Assembly (NCBI RefSeq): GCF_031755915.1
Contig: NC_083379.1
Span: 27,094,001-27,158,000, forward strand
Direction: 5' to 3'
From: Ziziphus jujuba
Taxonomy: Eukaryota > Streptophyta > Magnoliopsida > Rosales > Rhamnaceae
DNA length: 64,000 nt
The translations under genes were made by a program, and so were the position numbers. Every line of letters starts with the position of its first letter. The stretch's first letter is position 1. Shown here piece after piece: positions 1-11,902 of the stretch. The notes beneath the pieces were generated by a model, which was not told the origin of the DNA, searched no databases, and saw only the letters and a list, made by a program, of their open reading frames with translations.

Positions 1-982
1 GAAAGGAAAAGAGAATAAAAACTATTGAAGAAATTCTCCTCCAAGAGCTCCCAAAGTCGTAGCCTTCTTCTTCAAGCAAGCCCATGTCTCTCTACCTCCT
101 CCAAGCTCTCCAATTGATCTTCTAAAACTCTAAAACTTTAAAACCCTAGAACCCTTAAGAGAATCTTAGAAACTCCCAAAATTTGGTTTGTTTCTATTTA
201 AGCCTCCTAAAAGCTCTTAAATAACTCTCTAAACTTGTATATCTTCCTTCAATGTGGTGGGGGCTATATATATAGGATCTCGGGAATCTTTTTCTCTCTT
301 TATTTTCAATGTGGGAGTCTTGGAAGATACATTTTTTAGGCCATGAAAAGGGTTGGACGAATTTCATGTGTAAAAAGGAAACTTGATATTACTAGCTCTC
401 TACTACTTTCCTTTTATCTAATTCCTCCTAAAAAAATAGTTAATTGGTCTAATTTACCCTTAATGAAGCATGTGAGATGACATGTACCTCATTGATGATA
501 AATTAACCAATTATTGCCACTTGTTTTTATCTTGGCCCTCAATTTGCCTTGATTTTCTCTTTCCATCAATGGTGGAGATTTAACTAGAATATTCCTTTTT
601 ATAAATTCCAAACTTTAAATGATGATAACTGTTTGCTCGCACCTCGAAATCCAAAAATAACGAGACATTTGAAATCCTCAGATTGTGATGATTCATATGA
701 CATCCACTTCCACCATGAAATTCTCGATAGAATCTTTATGGAATCTTTAAGGTATCTTTTTGGAATCTTTTTAATGCTTAGTCCGTTCGAGTTCAAATCT
801 TGCTTCCCACCATAATTCGACCCAAAGAATCCATTTTTATGGTTGTTTTCTTAAAATTCTTCCTCTTTTACCTAGATTAAGAAAAATACATAATTAAGTA
901 TCTTTTCATAACAAATTAACACAAACTAACAAATATTAAGCTATAAATATGGCATAAAATCATCAATATTTTAGACCTAACA
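1..982 (-). repeat. 3' LTR of copy A, truncated by window edge
   Basis: Closely matches 5225-6228 and 9065-10048. The boundary is set by the shared end ACCTAACA on the plus strand, followed at 983 by a pyrimidine-rich plus-strand stretch (purine-rich on the element strand) expected of a polypurine tract. Confidence 0.85.
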
Positions 983-2784
983 AATACACCCAAACTTAAG
1001 ATTTGCTAGTCCCTAGCAAAGAAGAAGAATAAGAAAAATCAATCTTTTAAAGAACATAAGATACTTTAATGAGGTGCCTCAAAGATTGTATAATATATGA
1101 CTTTTCAAATGGTTTCAAAGTAATTATGTAATACCTTATATTCTATCCAACATATATGATACTTCCAATGTGTGTGTGTGGAAATCAATTTATACACTTA
1201 ATTATCATATGCTTGAATAAATTTACAAGAATTAGAGATTGATAATAACGTATGAACTACCATATGCTTGACTTAATTATCACTCTCCACTAATGTAGGT
1301 TAACGCACCACCTTAAATCATTAGGACTTCATGGTTTCTATTGATAAGGCTAAAGAAAGAAAAGGATAGGATATAATAAATCAAAGAAAGAAAGCTAAAA
1401 TGAAATATCAATAAATAAATTACTTGTAAAAGTTGTTTCTTTATTAGAACTTCTTTTCTTATTTTAACTTCAATTTCAATATCATTTTTCTCCTTTTTAT
1501 TGTGCATACATTCTTTTTATTTCTTTTTTATTTCTTTTTTTCTTTCTTTTCCACTAAACCCCCAAACTTATTTTTCTTTTTATTGCATATTCAAACCTCC
1601 AATTTATACAAAAATGCATACTAGAGCCAAATTCACCAAATACTTAACCTCTAAACTTTTTTTTTTCCTTTTATTTTTCTTTTCCAACACTCAAACAAGC
1701 TCACAAGCATATATTCATATCAATTCAATTAAAGCTCTCTTTGTAGTATGTTCAAGGTAGGAAAAAGAAATTTAAGGCGCAAAAAGGGTAAGTAAATGTG
1801 TTTTAATGAAGAAAAGGCTCTAATACATCTTTATGCATCCTAAAGGCTCAAATAAGGTACTAGTGGAAGATAATGTATTAGGTTGGCTTGAAAGGCTCAA
1901 ACTTAAACAAAGATGGCCTAAATCATATTCTTAGTAATGCATTCACCAAGGATTTCGCCTTAAGCAATAATCAAGCAAGTTTTAGAGTTCAATTAATAAT
2001 AAAGTACTCTAATTCATGCAAACCTTCTTCAAAACACAATCTAAATTATGCATTATTGATTATGTGCTCAAAATTTATTGAAAGTAACAATATGTGAATT
2101 CAAGCATTTCGGCATACACAAAAACAAATCCACCATCTAAAACCCAATTTATTTTCAATCATAGTCTTATCATTGGCTCATTAAAGTACTTAAGAAAACA
2201 CCACAAAAACAATTTTTTTTTTAATAATGAAGGAAAATAAAAGCTAAAACTAACATTTTTGAAAAATTATAAAAACACTTAAATGGACAAGATTTAAAAG
2301 ATGCAAAGCATGCTTTTCACCCCCAAACTTAATATGAACAATGTCCTCATTGTGAAAAACATAAAATAAAGTAAAAGTAAACAAAAGGCAAAGAATACTC
2401 CCCTTTGAAGACATGGAATGTTCCTCGCAATGTGAAAACTTAGGAAAAACCTACATGTTGCATTTGTCCTACACACCTTGCGGCCAAAAAGAAGGGAATG
2501 TACCCATATAATTTGATGTACTCCAATGCATATTCAAGGTGGTTATACTCCAAAAACCTAACTTTAGACTTGAAATTCTCAACATTCGTCTTTTGCTCTT
2601 TTACACCTAAACATATTAAAACCTTGCAAAAACTCAAACAAAACACATCAAAACAACCTAAAAACAAGAAAACAACTAGAAACAACTAAAATCAATAGAT
2701 AAATATAAGGTAAAGAAAGAAACTTGTGTTGCCTCCCAAGAGCGCTTGTTTAAAGTCATTAGCTTGACTTCATCCTTTTGATGT
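983..2784 (-). other. Internal region of copy A downstream of gag, no gene seen
   Basis: This stretch matches 59901-61715 of copy C almost throughout, with small indels. It holds only short reading frames with low-complexity Phe/Lys-rich translations and long T or A runs. No retroviral enzyme motif is visible. It is best read as non-coding internal sequence of the element. Confidence 0.6.
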
Positions 2785-4065
2785 TCAACCTGGATTAAAT
2801 ATATAAATGATGTCATCCTCATAATATTGTCCAAGCTTATGATATGGAAATTGTGCATGATGATAATCTTGTGGCCTTAGCAAACTTTTAACTCCTTGTC
2901 CTATATAAGTCTCAATTTGAACTAAAAGCATGAATTGAACTTTCTTTTCAGTAGATTGGATTCTTTTAGGTCCAAAAATGCTTTGTTTGTCTCCTTTTGG
3001 GATGTATTCAACCTCAATTGCATTTTTGGAGCATGGATATACATCTTGGGCTCTTGAAAATTCAATATTTGGCTTGAAATTTTGAGATTTAGTCTCTGTT
3101 GGTAAGCAATCTTCTTGAAGTGCAGCCATAGCTTTATACTCATCGGATTTGGCCAACTTTTGGCTTGATTGATTCCTTGACTTATCCTCTTCATGATCCT
3201 TAAGCCCTTTTTGCAATGAATTTGAAGGAAAATTAGAAAATTCCCATGAACTAGTGATAGTGCGTTGGGAAACTTCTTGTGGTGGGCAATCTTGGTCATG
3301 TGTGTGTACCTCATTAAAATTATCCAAAATTGAAGATTCTTACTGCATTTCACTCCTTATAGACACCTCTTCATGTTCCTCAAATTTTTCATCATTATGT
3401 GGCTCTTGAAAGGATTCAAATTCATCAACTTGCTTATTACAAGTAATCTCCATGTTAATTTCCAAGTCTTCTTGAGATCCTTGTGAAAAAGTTGTCATTG
3501 GTTGCTCTAATTGAACTTGAAAGTTTGTACTTGGAGAATATTGATTTTACAACTTGCCAATCGCATCATAACATTTAAAAAATGTTTCCCTATGCCTTTC
3601 CATACACTCGATCAAAGATGTGCTCACTTGATAACTTGAAAGATCTGAATTGTCATACCTTGAATAACTTTGTCGATCACTCCATCCAGAATTATATGTG
3701 TTGGGAAAGTCTTTGAATGGCTCCTTCGGAGCAAAAGGATTTCCCACTTGACAATGTTCACTTAAATGATTGCCTCCACACCATTGACATGTTATATCTT
3801 GAATCCCAAAATTTGCAACTTGATTATATTGTCTTGATAAGTCTTCAATTGAGTCTTCTAGAGCCAAAGGATTCCCCACTTGACAATTTTCACTTGAGTG
3901 ATTTACTCCACACCATTCACAAGATACAGGTTGAACTCTAAAATTTGCAACGAGTTTAGACATGATTGCAAGATTCTTTTGTAACTCGACAAAATTTTCA
4001 CTTGGAGAACTAGTTGGCTCCCCATAATCCCAATAAGGTTGATGACCATAAGCTTGATATTCCAT
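2785..4065 (-). pseudogene. Broken gag-like gene of copy A
   Basis: Same gene as the intact 426-residue frame at 61716-62996, but interrupted by two in-frame stops. Both replace CAA (Gln) by TAA on the minus strand, at about 3547 and about 3342, leaving open segments 4065-3547 and 3327-2785. The N-terminal part keeps two zinc-knuckle-like motifs of spacing C-x2-C-x3-H-x4-C (CEWCGVNHSSENC and CQWCGGNHLSEHC). The rest is acidic and Ser/Gln-rich. The start ATG (4063-4065) is the same as in copy C. Product presumably a nucleic-acid-binding capsid-like protein, but only the Cys/His motifs support that. Confidence 0.7.
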
Positions 4066-4445
4066 GATTTTCCTAAAAAGAAAACACTAACAAAACAAAG
4101 GTTCAAATTAATTGCAAGTTTGTCAAGCAAACAATTAAAATTAAACCCTAATATACAAACTATAATTGAAAATAACAAAGATAAATAAAAGTTGAAAATA
4201 AGAAAAACCCCTAAGTATGCATAACTTTTAACCTAGACACCAATAAATTAAAAATACAATTTTGGTTCCAAGTACCACAAAGTAAGTATTAAAAATTCAA
4301 AGCAAGTTGGCCAAACAAGCAAAGAATTAAAACCCTAGCATGTAACACTAAAACCAAAATTAAGAAAACAATATAAAAATTTAAAATAAGAAAACAATGT
4401 TCAAAGTACTACAAAACCCAATCCGAATTAATATTAATGCCTTAA

Positions 4446-4463
4446 TCCCCGGCAACGGCGCCA
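4446..4463 (-). other. Primer binding site, tRNA-Asp type, copy A
   Basis: The plus strand reads TCCCCGGCAACGGCGCCA, which matches the 3' end of plant tRNA-Asp(GTC) as I know it including CCA, so the minus strand is complementary to that tRNA. It lies 6 bases inside the LTR end, as expected for a minus-strand element. Confidence 0.8.
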
Positions 4464-4469
4464 AAAACT

Positions 4470-6228
4470 TGATGTGTAAAATCAACTCGTAAGTGCAAAA
4501 ATCGTTTTCAAGTAATAAAGTGGAAAAATAGGGTTGTCGTACCCAAGGGATTAAGTATTAAGTACCAAACATAATTAGGTTTTGATAATATTTGAACTAA
4601 AATTTAAGATGGCAACTGAAAACTAAATAAACTAAATTAAAAAAAATCAATCAATTAAAATTAGATCAATTTCAAGTAAGAGAGAGAATTGAATAATTAT
4701 GAATACTAGGGCATTTGATTTCACCACTAACTATTCCAATTTAATTACTTAAATATGTGAATTTAATTAACTAGTAATTTTGTTAACCACATTTAATCAC
4801 AAAATTAATCAAAAGTAGTTTCCACTCACAATTGATAATATTCACATAACCTAATTTATTCCTTCCGGCCTATAAATTAAATCATGCAAATTCATCAAGC
4901 ATAGATTAAGCAAATAATATGGCATGAGACATAACTATTTTCCAATCAATTATCATGTAAACCATTGGAGATCCATAATATTATCCTTTTCCAAGCTCAA
5001 ATATTATTAAAATCATTCATTCCTTCCGGCCTATGAAAGCATTAAGTATACCAATGATTTATTAACAAAACATATTACTAATTAAATAAAACTCAACATA
5101 TATTAAAATAATTAAACCTTCATAGTTAGGGCTACATCATAGCCCTAGCTATGAAAATTAGTTCATGGTAAAAATAATTTCAACATCCATAATTATTAAA
5201 AATAATAAGATTCACAATTAAAGAGAAAGGAAAAGAGAATAAAAACTATTGAAGAAATTCTCCTCCAAGAGCTCTCAAAGTCGTAGCCTTCTTCTTCAAG
5301 CAAGCCCACGTCTCTCTACCTCCTCCAAGCTCTCCAATTGATCTTCTAAAACGCTAAAACTTTAAAACCCTAGAACCCTTAAGAGAATCTTAGAAACTCC
5401 CAAAATTTGGTTTGTTTCTATTTAAGCCTCCTAAAAGCTCTTAAATAACTCTCTAAACTTGTATATCTTCCTTCAATGTGGTAGGGGCTATATATATAGA
5501 ACCTTGAGAATCTTTTTCTCTCTTTATTTTCAATGTGGGAGTCTTGGAAGATACCCTTTTTAGGCCATGAAAAGGGTTGGACGAATTTCATGTGTAAAAA
5601 GGAAACTTGATATTACTTGCTCTCTACTACTTTCTTTTTATCTAATTCCTCCTAAAAAAATAGTTAATTGGTCTAATTTACCCTTAATGAAGCATGTGAC
5701 ATGACATGTGCCTCATTAATGATAAATTAACCAATTATTGCCACTTGTTTTTATCTTGGCCCTTAATTTGCCTTGATTTCCTCTTTCCATCAATGGTGGA
5801 GATTTAACTAGAATATTCCTTTTTATAAATTCCAAACTTTAAATGATGATAACTCTTTGCTCGCACCTCGAAATCCAAAAATAACGAGACATTTGAAATC
5901 CTCAGATTGTGATGATTCATATGACATCCACTTCCACAATGAAATTCTCGATAGAATCTTTATGGAATCTTTAAGGTATCTTTATGGAATCTTTAAGGTA
6001 TCTTTTTGGAATCTTTTTAATGCTTCGTCCGTTCGAGCTCAAATCTTGCTTCCCACCATAATTCGACCCAAAGAATCCATTTTTATGGTTGTTTTCTTAA
6101 AATTCTTCCTCTTTTACCTAGATTAAGAAAAATACATAATTAAGTATCTTTCCATAACAAATTAACACAAACTAACAAATATTAAGCTATAAATATGGCA
6201 TAAAATCATCAATATTTTAGACCTAACA
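4470..6228 (-). repeat. 5' LTR of copy A
   Basis: On the plus strand it runs from TGATGTGTAAAATC to GACCTAACA. It matches the solo LTR at 8312-10048 and the partial LTR from 63401 onward. About 1.76 kb long. At 5980-6010 it carries a short local duplication of a segment containing GGAATCTTTAAGGTATC that the other copies lack. Directly right of it (6229) a family D LTR resumes, so this element inserted into that LTR. Confidence 0.88.
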
Positions 6229-7105
6229 GTTGTCAATGGAAGACCTTGACCCATTACCTATATTTAAGGTAAGAACCTTGGTATGGTGAAGACACCACAA
6301 TGGGGTGTGAAATAACCTATTGATAAGTCAAATTTGAACTCCACAAACGAAGCTTGAAAAAGTTCGATATAGTTCTTAAAGAACCAAGAGAATCACTCTC
6401 ACTTTGAATCAAAATTATAATATCTCTTTATTGATGACTTATGTGCCTTTAAATAGGCAAAATAAATTACAAAACTTTCCAAAATTTGCTAAAAGTAAAG
6501 GTTGAATAATAATGGACAAAAATTAGGTTTAGGAAACCTAATGTGATTAGGTTTAGGAAACCTAATTTGGTTAGGTTTAGGAAACCAAATGTGGTTAGGT
6601 TTAGGAATCCTAATGTGGTTAGGTTTAGGAAACCTAATTTAGCTCCTAGTTTCCTAATTTGAACGACCTTTAATTCTTTAACCAATTCAACTCTAATAAA
6701 ATTAGGAAAGTAATTTAAAAACCTAATAAAAACTAAAATTAGGAAAGTAAATAGGCAACATGCCAAAATCCAATCAAAACATAAATAAAAATTAATATTT
6801 TCCTAATTATAAAATTTGGCCAAGCTTAGTTGGATGCCATGTCACCATATGATGCCACATCACCATGTTGTAGAAGTCCATGCGTTAAACTTTTTATCAC
6901 GTTGGCATCCAGCATCCCAATCATATGGACCAATTTTAGTTCATCTTCACTAATCAACTTGCTTCATTGGGTTGAAAACACCTCTTGGATTAAAACATTT
7001 AGTGCCTTTTTCAATCTGTTTGCTCGTGCTCGGGTTATGGGTCCTGTAGACATTTGAAGTGGATCTGGGCTCTATCTTGAAGGGCTCTTGGTCATGTCCT
7101 CATTA
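6229..7105 (-). mobile_element. Family D gypsy LTR, partial, interrupted by copy A
   Basis: Minus-strand copy of the LTR seen on the plus strand at 53968-54945 and on the minus strand at 58903-59730. It contains the 24-bp minisatellite, the 'CCTTTAAATAGG' TATA-like segment near 6450, and ends at about 7105 where CCTCATTA corresponds to the LTR start of the family (TGATGAGG on the element strand, one base changed). No polypurine tract or coding sequence follows, so it is probably a solo LTR. The remainder lies left of copy A, outside the window. Confidence 0.7.
6523..6645. repeat. 24-bp minisatellite in family D LTR (5 units)
   Basis: Five units of about 24 bp built on AGGTTTAGGAAACCTAAT followed by GTGGTT. 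Each unit is an imperfect palindrome, AGGTTT facing AAACCT. The same repeat has 4 units at about 54400-54500 and 7 units at 59199-59360. Confidence 0.85.
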
Positions 7106-7509
7106 GTATTTTTGTTGGAGGCAACCTTGTTACCTAGAGAAGCAAGAAACAAAGTATTGTTGCTAAGAGCAGTGTTGAAGTGGAATTTAAAGCAATTGAA
7201 CATGAAATTTGTGAAGTTTTATGGACTAAAAGTTTATTAAAAGATTTGAAAATATCTAATTCTATACCTATGAAGATTTTCTGTGATAACAAAATAGTGA
7301 TCTCCGTTGCCCATAATCCTTCCCTCCACGATGTGACAAAACATTATAAGCACTTTCTCAAAGAAAAGCAAGAAATTGGATTTATATGCATGTCATACGT
7401 TCTTATAGTAGAACAAATTGCAGATGCGCTTATTAAAGGGTTATCGAAGAAGCAGTTTTATGACTTAATTGGCAAGTTGGCAATGGAAGATATCTTCAAA
7501 CTATATTAA
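7106..7509 (+). pseudogene. Ty1/copia RNase H C-terminal fragment
   Basis: From about 7113 the plus strand translates as a copia RNase H tail: a GGNLVT segment, an in-frame TAG where a Trp is usual, then RSKKQSIVAKSSVEVEFKA, the CDN motif at about 7290, and a C-terminus with EQIADALIKGLSKKQF and KLAMEDIF. The stop is at 7507-7509. Only the end of the polyprotein is present; the upstream part is cut where the family D LTR begins at 7105. It is a fragment of a reverse-transcribing element, not a host gene. Confidence 0.85.
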
Positions 7510-7517
7510 GGGAAAGT

Positions 7518-7745
7518 GTTGGAAAATAGGGATTTGATTGTAATACACAAAATACTAGGAGATTTGATTTGGTCAATAATGTAAAACAAGAAAGTTAGTA
7601 ATTAGCTAGGTATTGTAAGAATATTTTCTTGATTTGTTTTTTGGTTGTAATCTCCTCTATAATAGGATCACCATGTAAAGCACCAGAGATAAAGTCAATA
7701 TATAGAATTCTTTAATTATCAATTTCTCTTTTCGGAGTTTATACA
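7518..7745 (+). repeat. Copia 3' LTR
   Basis: Starts TGTTGGAAAATAGG eight bases after the pol stop, directly behind a purine tract (AAGGGAAAG), and probably ends at GTTTATACA (7745). It contains a TATA-like 'CCTCTATAATAGG' near 7655. The 3' border is an estimate from the TG...CA rule. Confidence 0.65.
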
Positions 7746-8311
7746 AAATTTTTCTTTAAAAAAAAGGCATACACTATCATCCTAGAAGAAAATAGGACAA
7801 AGTGCGTTTGATATATCCCCGACCACGATGGGATAGGACAATCTTTATCCTTCACTTGTGAATATTTGGGATATCAAAACTAGTCCTTAATATTGAGGGA
7901 TAGCTCCACAAGATTTCATTTATTTTATTTTTTTCATTATTCTTTTCCTTTATCCGCCGTGTTTCATTTTTCTTTTCCTTCTCTTCTTTATTTTACCTTC
8001 CAGATTGTTTTGCTTTATTCTTTATTTTTTTATTTATTTATGCTTTAATCTTTTCTATTATCTTCTTTTATTCCTTTATTTTTTGGGGGTTTTAATTACA
8101 CTTTTGTACTCTTGATATATGGAGTTTTGCAATTTTGACTTTCAGCTTTCAAAACTACCAATTTAAGGCTTTAATTATTTAATTTATTATAAATTGGTCC
8201 AACTCTCTATCTGGCCTAACAGGCTGATACTGTTTTGTATAGAAACTTGCTTCTATATATAATAAAATTTATAGTAGACCTATCAGGGACCTAGGAAAGG
8301 GAAAAAACATA
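7746..8311. other. Non-coding AT-rich stretch
   Basis: No convincing gene. A pyrimidine-rich tract covers about 7915-8090. From about 8095 a sequence AATTACACTTTTGTACTCTTGA is mirrored on the opposite strand at about 10175-10215, beyond the solo LTR (see findings). Confidence 0.4.
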
Positions 8312-10048
8312 TGATGTGTAAAATCAACTTGCAAGTGCACGAATCGTTTTCAAGTAATAAAGTGGAAAAATAGGGTTGTCGTACCCAAGGGATTAAGTAT
8401 TAAGTACCAAACATAATTAGGTTTTGATAATATTTGAATTAAAATTTAAGATGGCAATTGAAAACTAAATAAATTAAATTAAACAAAAGCATTCAATTAA
8501 AATTAGATCAATTTCAAGTAAGAGAGAGAATTGAATAATTATGAATACTAGGGCATTTGATTTCACCACTAACTATTCCAATTTAATTACTTAAATATGT
8601 GAATTTAATTAACTAGTAATTTTGTTAACCACACTTAATCACAAAATTAATCAAAAGTAGTTTCCACTCACAATTGATAATATTCACATAACCTAATTTA
8701 TTCCTTCCGGCCTATAAATTAAATCATGCAAATTCATCAAGCATAGATTAAGCAAATAATATGGCATGAGACATAACTATTTTCCAATCAATTATGCATT
8801 CATGTAAATCATTGGAGATCCATAATATTATCCTTTTCGAAGCTCAAATATTATTAAAATCATTCATTCCTTCCTGCCTATGAAAGCATTAAGTATACCA
8901 ATGATTTATTAACAAAACATATTACTAATTAAATAAAACTCAACATATATTAAAATAATTAAACCTTCATAGTTAGGGCTACATCATAGCCCTAGCTATG
9001 AAAATTAGTTCATGGTAAAAATAATTTCAATATCCATAATTATTAAAAATAATAAGATTCACAATTAAAGAGAAAGGAAAAGAGAATAAAAACTATCGAA
9101 GAAATTCTCCTTCAAGAGCTCTCAAAGTCGTAGCCTTCTTCTCCAAGCAAGCCCACGTCTTTATGCCTCCTCCAAACTCTCCAATTGATCTTCTAAAACT
9201 CTAAAACTTTAAAACTCTAGAACCCTTAAGAGAATCTTAGAAACTCCCAAAATTTGGTTTGTTTCTATTTAAGCCTCCTAAAAGCTCTTAAATAACTCTT
9301 TAAACTTGTATATCTTCCTTCAATGTGGTGGGGGCTCTATATATAGGACCTTGGGAATCTTTTTCTCTCCTTATTTTCAATGTGAGAGTCTTGGAAGATA
9401 CCTTTTTTAGGCCATGAAATGGGTTGGACGAATTTCATGTGTAAAAAGGAAACTGGATATTACTTACTCTCTACTACTTTCTTTTTATCTAATTCCTCCT
9501 AAAAAAATAGTTAATTAGTCTAATTTACCCTTAATGAAGCATGTGACATGACATGTGCCTCATTAATGATAAATTAACCAATTATTGCCACTTGTTTTTA
9601 TCTTGGCCCTCAAATTGCCTAGATTCCCTCTTTTGATCAATGGTGGAGATTTAACTAGAATATTATTTTTTATAAATTCTAAACTTTAAATGATGATAAC
9701 TCTTTTCTCGCACCTCGAAATCCAAAAATAACGAGACATTTGAAATCCTCAGATCGTGATGATTCATATGACATCCACTTCCATCATGAAATTCCCGATA
9801 GAATCTTTATGGAATCTTCAAGGTATCTTTTTAGAATCTTTTTAATGCTTAGTCCGTTCGAAATCTTGCTTCCCACCATAATTCGACCCAAGGAATCCAT
9901 TTTTATGGTTGTTTTCTTAAAATTCTTCCTCTTTTACCTAGATTAAGAAAAATACATAATTAAGTATATTTGCATAACAAATTAACACAAACTAACAAAT
10001 ATTAAGCTATAAATATGGCATAAAAACATCAATATTTTAGACCTAACA
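8312..10048 (-). mobile_element. Solo LTR of the gag-only family (copy B)
   Basis: A complete LTR, plus-strand ends TGATGTG and CCTAACA, flanked by ACATA (8307-8311) and ACATG (10049-10053), which look like a 5-bp target duplication with one changed base. No primer site or internal sequence adjoins either end. This is the usual product of recombination between the two LTRs of a full element. Confidence 0.82.
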
Positions 10049-11120
10049 ACATGATAGGTGCATGAAACTATTATGAATTTGTTTGTTCAAATTGGAGATT
10101 GGACTAATATGTAACAAATTGAGAACAAAAGACCCTAAATCACTAATATTGAAAGTTGAAGCCTAAATCATAAAATCTTGAAAGTCAAGGATACCAAAGT
10201 GCAATTGACATTGTTTTGTTTTTTTTTTCATTATATTATCTTTCAATTTTTTCTTCTGTTTTTCTCTTCTTTTTCTTTAACCCTATTGTTTTCGGATAGA
10301 AAATTTTCCCTTTCTGTTTATCATTGCTTTTTTATTTCCTTGTTTCCTGTTGTATTTTAAGGTTTTTTTTTTTTAAGTGATATAAGAACTTTTTAGCCAT
10401 ATAAGAACTATGAGTTGAACTTCTTTTAAATATATTGAATGAGGTTGGCTTAATTGATATTACTCACATCCACATCTGACAAAGCCAAAAACCAATGGTT
10501 GATATAATTAAAAATGAATCAAGGTTTGATGCTTTTGGTATACACTGTGCTTGCTAAACAAACGATAATTTATGATACATATTTTTCTTTTACATGTGCA
10601 GATGAAGATATAAAACTTTGTAGTTAATATTTTTATAAAAATTTTAAATCATTTGTAGTTAACTATGATTTATATAACAAGATAGTTAGATAAATAGATA
10701 TTTATTTTAAATAGATATTTATTTATCTATTTATCTATCATTTGTAGTTAACTATCCCCATAACAAGATAGTTAAACAGATAATTAAATTTTATAAAAAA
10801 TATAATTATCAAAGACTTACCTAATTTAAATCATTTTGCTTGATTAAAAAGTCAAACCTTATGATAAAATAAATTTAAATTATATTTATTTTATTATTTA
10901 ATATAAAAAAATAGTCCAACCCGATTAGGTTCGCTAAGCAACAAAACACGTCAAGGAATTAGTTTGGTGCGTGTGCATAACTAGTTTTTATTTTTAAAAC
11001 AAATATAAAAAAAAATATATAAAAAAATAATGTTTGAGCTATCAAATAAATCTAAAGCCGTAATCCAAAATCATATATAAAACCTTAACACAAGTATAAA
11101 TCCATTGTCCTAACCACTCA
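10049..11120. other. Intergenic AT-rich DNA
   Basis: No gene is supported. The first 170 bases mirror part of 8095-8311. Otherwise there are T- and A-rich tracts and a small local repeat of TATTTATCTATTTATCTATC type at about 10695-10745. It lies downstream of the minus-strand FAS1 gene. Confidence 0.4.
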
Positions 11121-11600
11121 TTAATAAAACTGATAGATACTAGGGAGGTCGAAGAATTTTTCAACTCCATGAACAACTACTTGGCTATCATTGTATATAT
11201 TCCACTTTATGATTCTTGAATAATTCAGTTTAACAAATTCCTCACTACTAGTAGTATTAGATGTTTCAGTAACCACAACTTTAAACTCTGGATGGCAGGT
11301 AGCCAACTCAGGTCCGTTAGTGAGATTTCCCAAATCAAAACTTTCTTTGTCAACCTTCGATGTCACAATTTGTGGTTTGAAACTGATGTATGCGTCGAAG
11401 TAGATAGCCTGGTCAACAGGAACAAATATGGTGATTTTCGCCTTTCTTCTGTCTTCTAATTTGGATAAAATATTTAAATATGGCTTCAGATATTTGGGAA
11501 GTTCCTTCTCAAGAATCAAGGACATGGCTTTCATATTATTGCCGACATCCCAAAGAGCATCCGTGATTTTATCCACTTGATTTTGCATTGGCTCTCGCAT
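11121..11600 (-). CDS. FAS1 (fasciclin) domain protein, FLA19/20/21-like, possibly 5'-incomplete
   Basis: Single open frame of 159 residues counted from the Met at 11598-11600. The frame is open upstream to 11747, but those residues look like non-coding sequence. Visible FAS1 features are an N-terminal helix region starting at about VDKITDALWDVG, the 'TIFVPVDQA' segment near residue 60 (family form TIFAPxDxAF), a region with VTSKVDKESFDLG, and the C-terminal 'VVVHGVEKFFD' block. The wording around WNIYNDSQVVVHGVEKFFD resembles the Arabidopsis FLA19/20/21 group of fasciclin-like arabinogalactan proteins, cell-surface glycoproteins of the wall. There is no clear signal peptide and no AG-glycan-rich Pro region in this frame, so a first exon may be missing or the gene may be a truncated relic. 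It lies about 300 bases downstream of the aspartic protease on the same strand. Confidence 0.6.
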   Translation of the reverse strand: MREPMQNQVDKITDALWDVGNNMKAMSLILEKELPKYLKPYLNILSKLEDRRKAKITIFVPVDQAIYFDAYISFKPQIVTSKVDKESFDLGNLTNGPELATCHPEFKVVVTETSNTTSSEEFVKLNYSRIIKWNIYNDSQVVVHGVEKFFDLPSIYQFY

Positions 11601-11902
11601 GAAATACACCGAAATGTTCAATGAACGATAGACAATAAGAAGTAAAAAAGAACGAAAAGAACAAATATTTAAGAATTTGGAAGCAATTAGAGAAAGATCA
11701 CATAAACATATGCTAAGAGACAAGGCCGGCCTCAAATATACATACATATATATATCATAATCAATATAATTTTATACTAGTTTAGAATTAGAGTCGCAGT
11801 TGAATTACAATTGGTAAACATATATATCTAATAAAAGTTATCCATAGATGTATATGTAGAAAATTTTCAAAAATTTATTTTATATATGTATATATCAACT
11901 GG

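Larger units (their letters stand above)
1..6228 (-). mobile_element. Gag-only LTR retrotransposon, copy A (left end outside window)
   Basis: On the minus strand the element reads 5' LTR (4470-6228), tRNA-Asp primer site (4446-4463), a gag-like gene (4065 down to 2785), about 1.8 kb without a convincing gene (2784-983), a purine-rich stretch at the LTR border, and a 3' LTR (982-1) cut by the window edge. LTR ends read TGTTAGGTC at the start and CACATCA at the end. No protease, reverse transcriptase, RNase H or integrase motif is visible in the 3.5 kb between the LTRs, so it depends on enzymes made elsewhere. Copy C at 59731-64000 has the same structure and a solo LTR of the family lies at 8312-10048. 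This layout fits gag-only elements described in plants as TR-GAG; the primer site resembles Athila/Tat gypsy elements. Confidence 0.85.

Noticed and set aside
4446..4463. tRNA-Asp gene fragment
   Set aside because: Only the 18 bases at the 3' end including CCA are present, directly beside an LTR border; this is a retrotransposon primer site.
11601..11747. Longer N-terminus for the FAS1 protein starting at 11747
   Set aside because: The extra 49 residues are hydrophobic and Cys/Leu-rich without a convincing signal-peptide cleavage site and do not resemble FLA proteins; the start at 11600 is kept but the true 5' end is uncertain.
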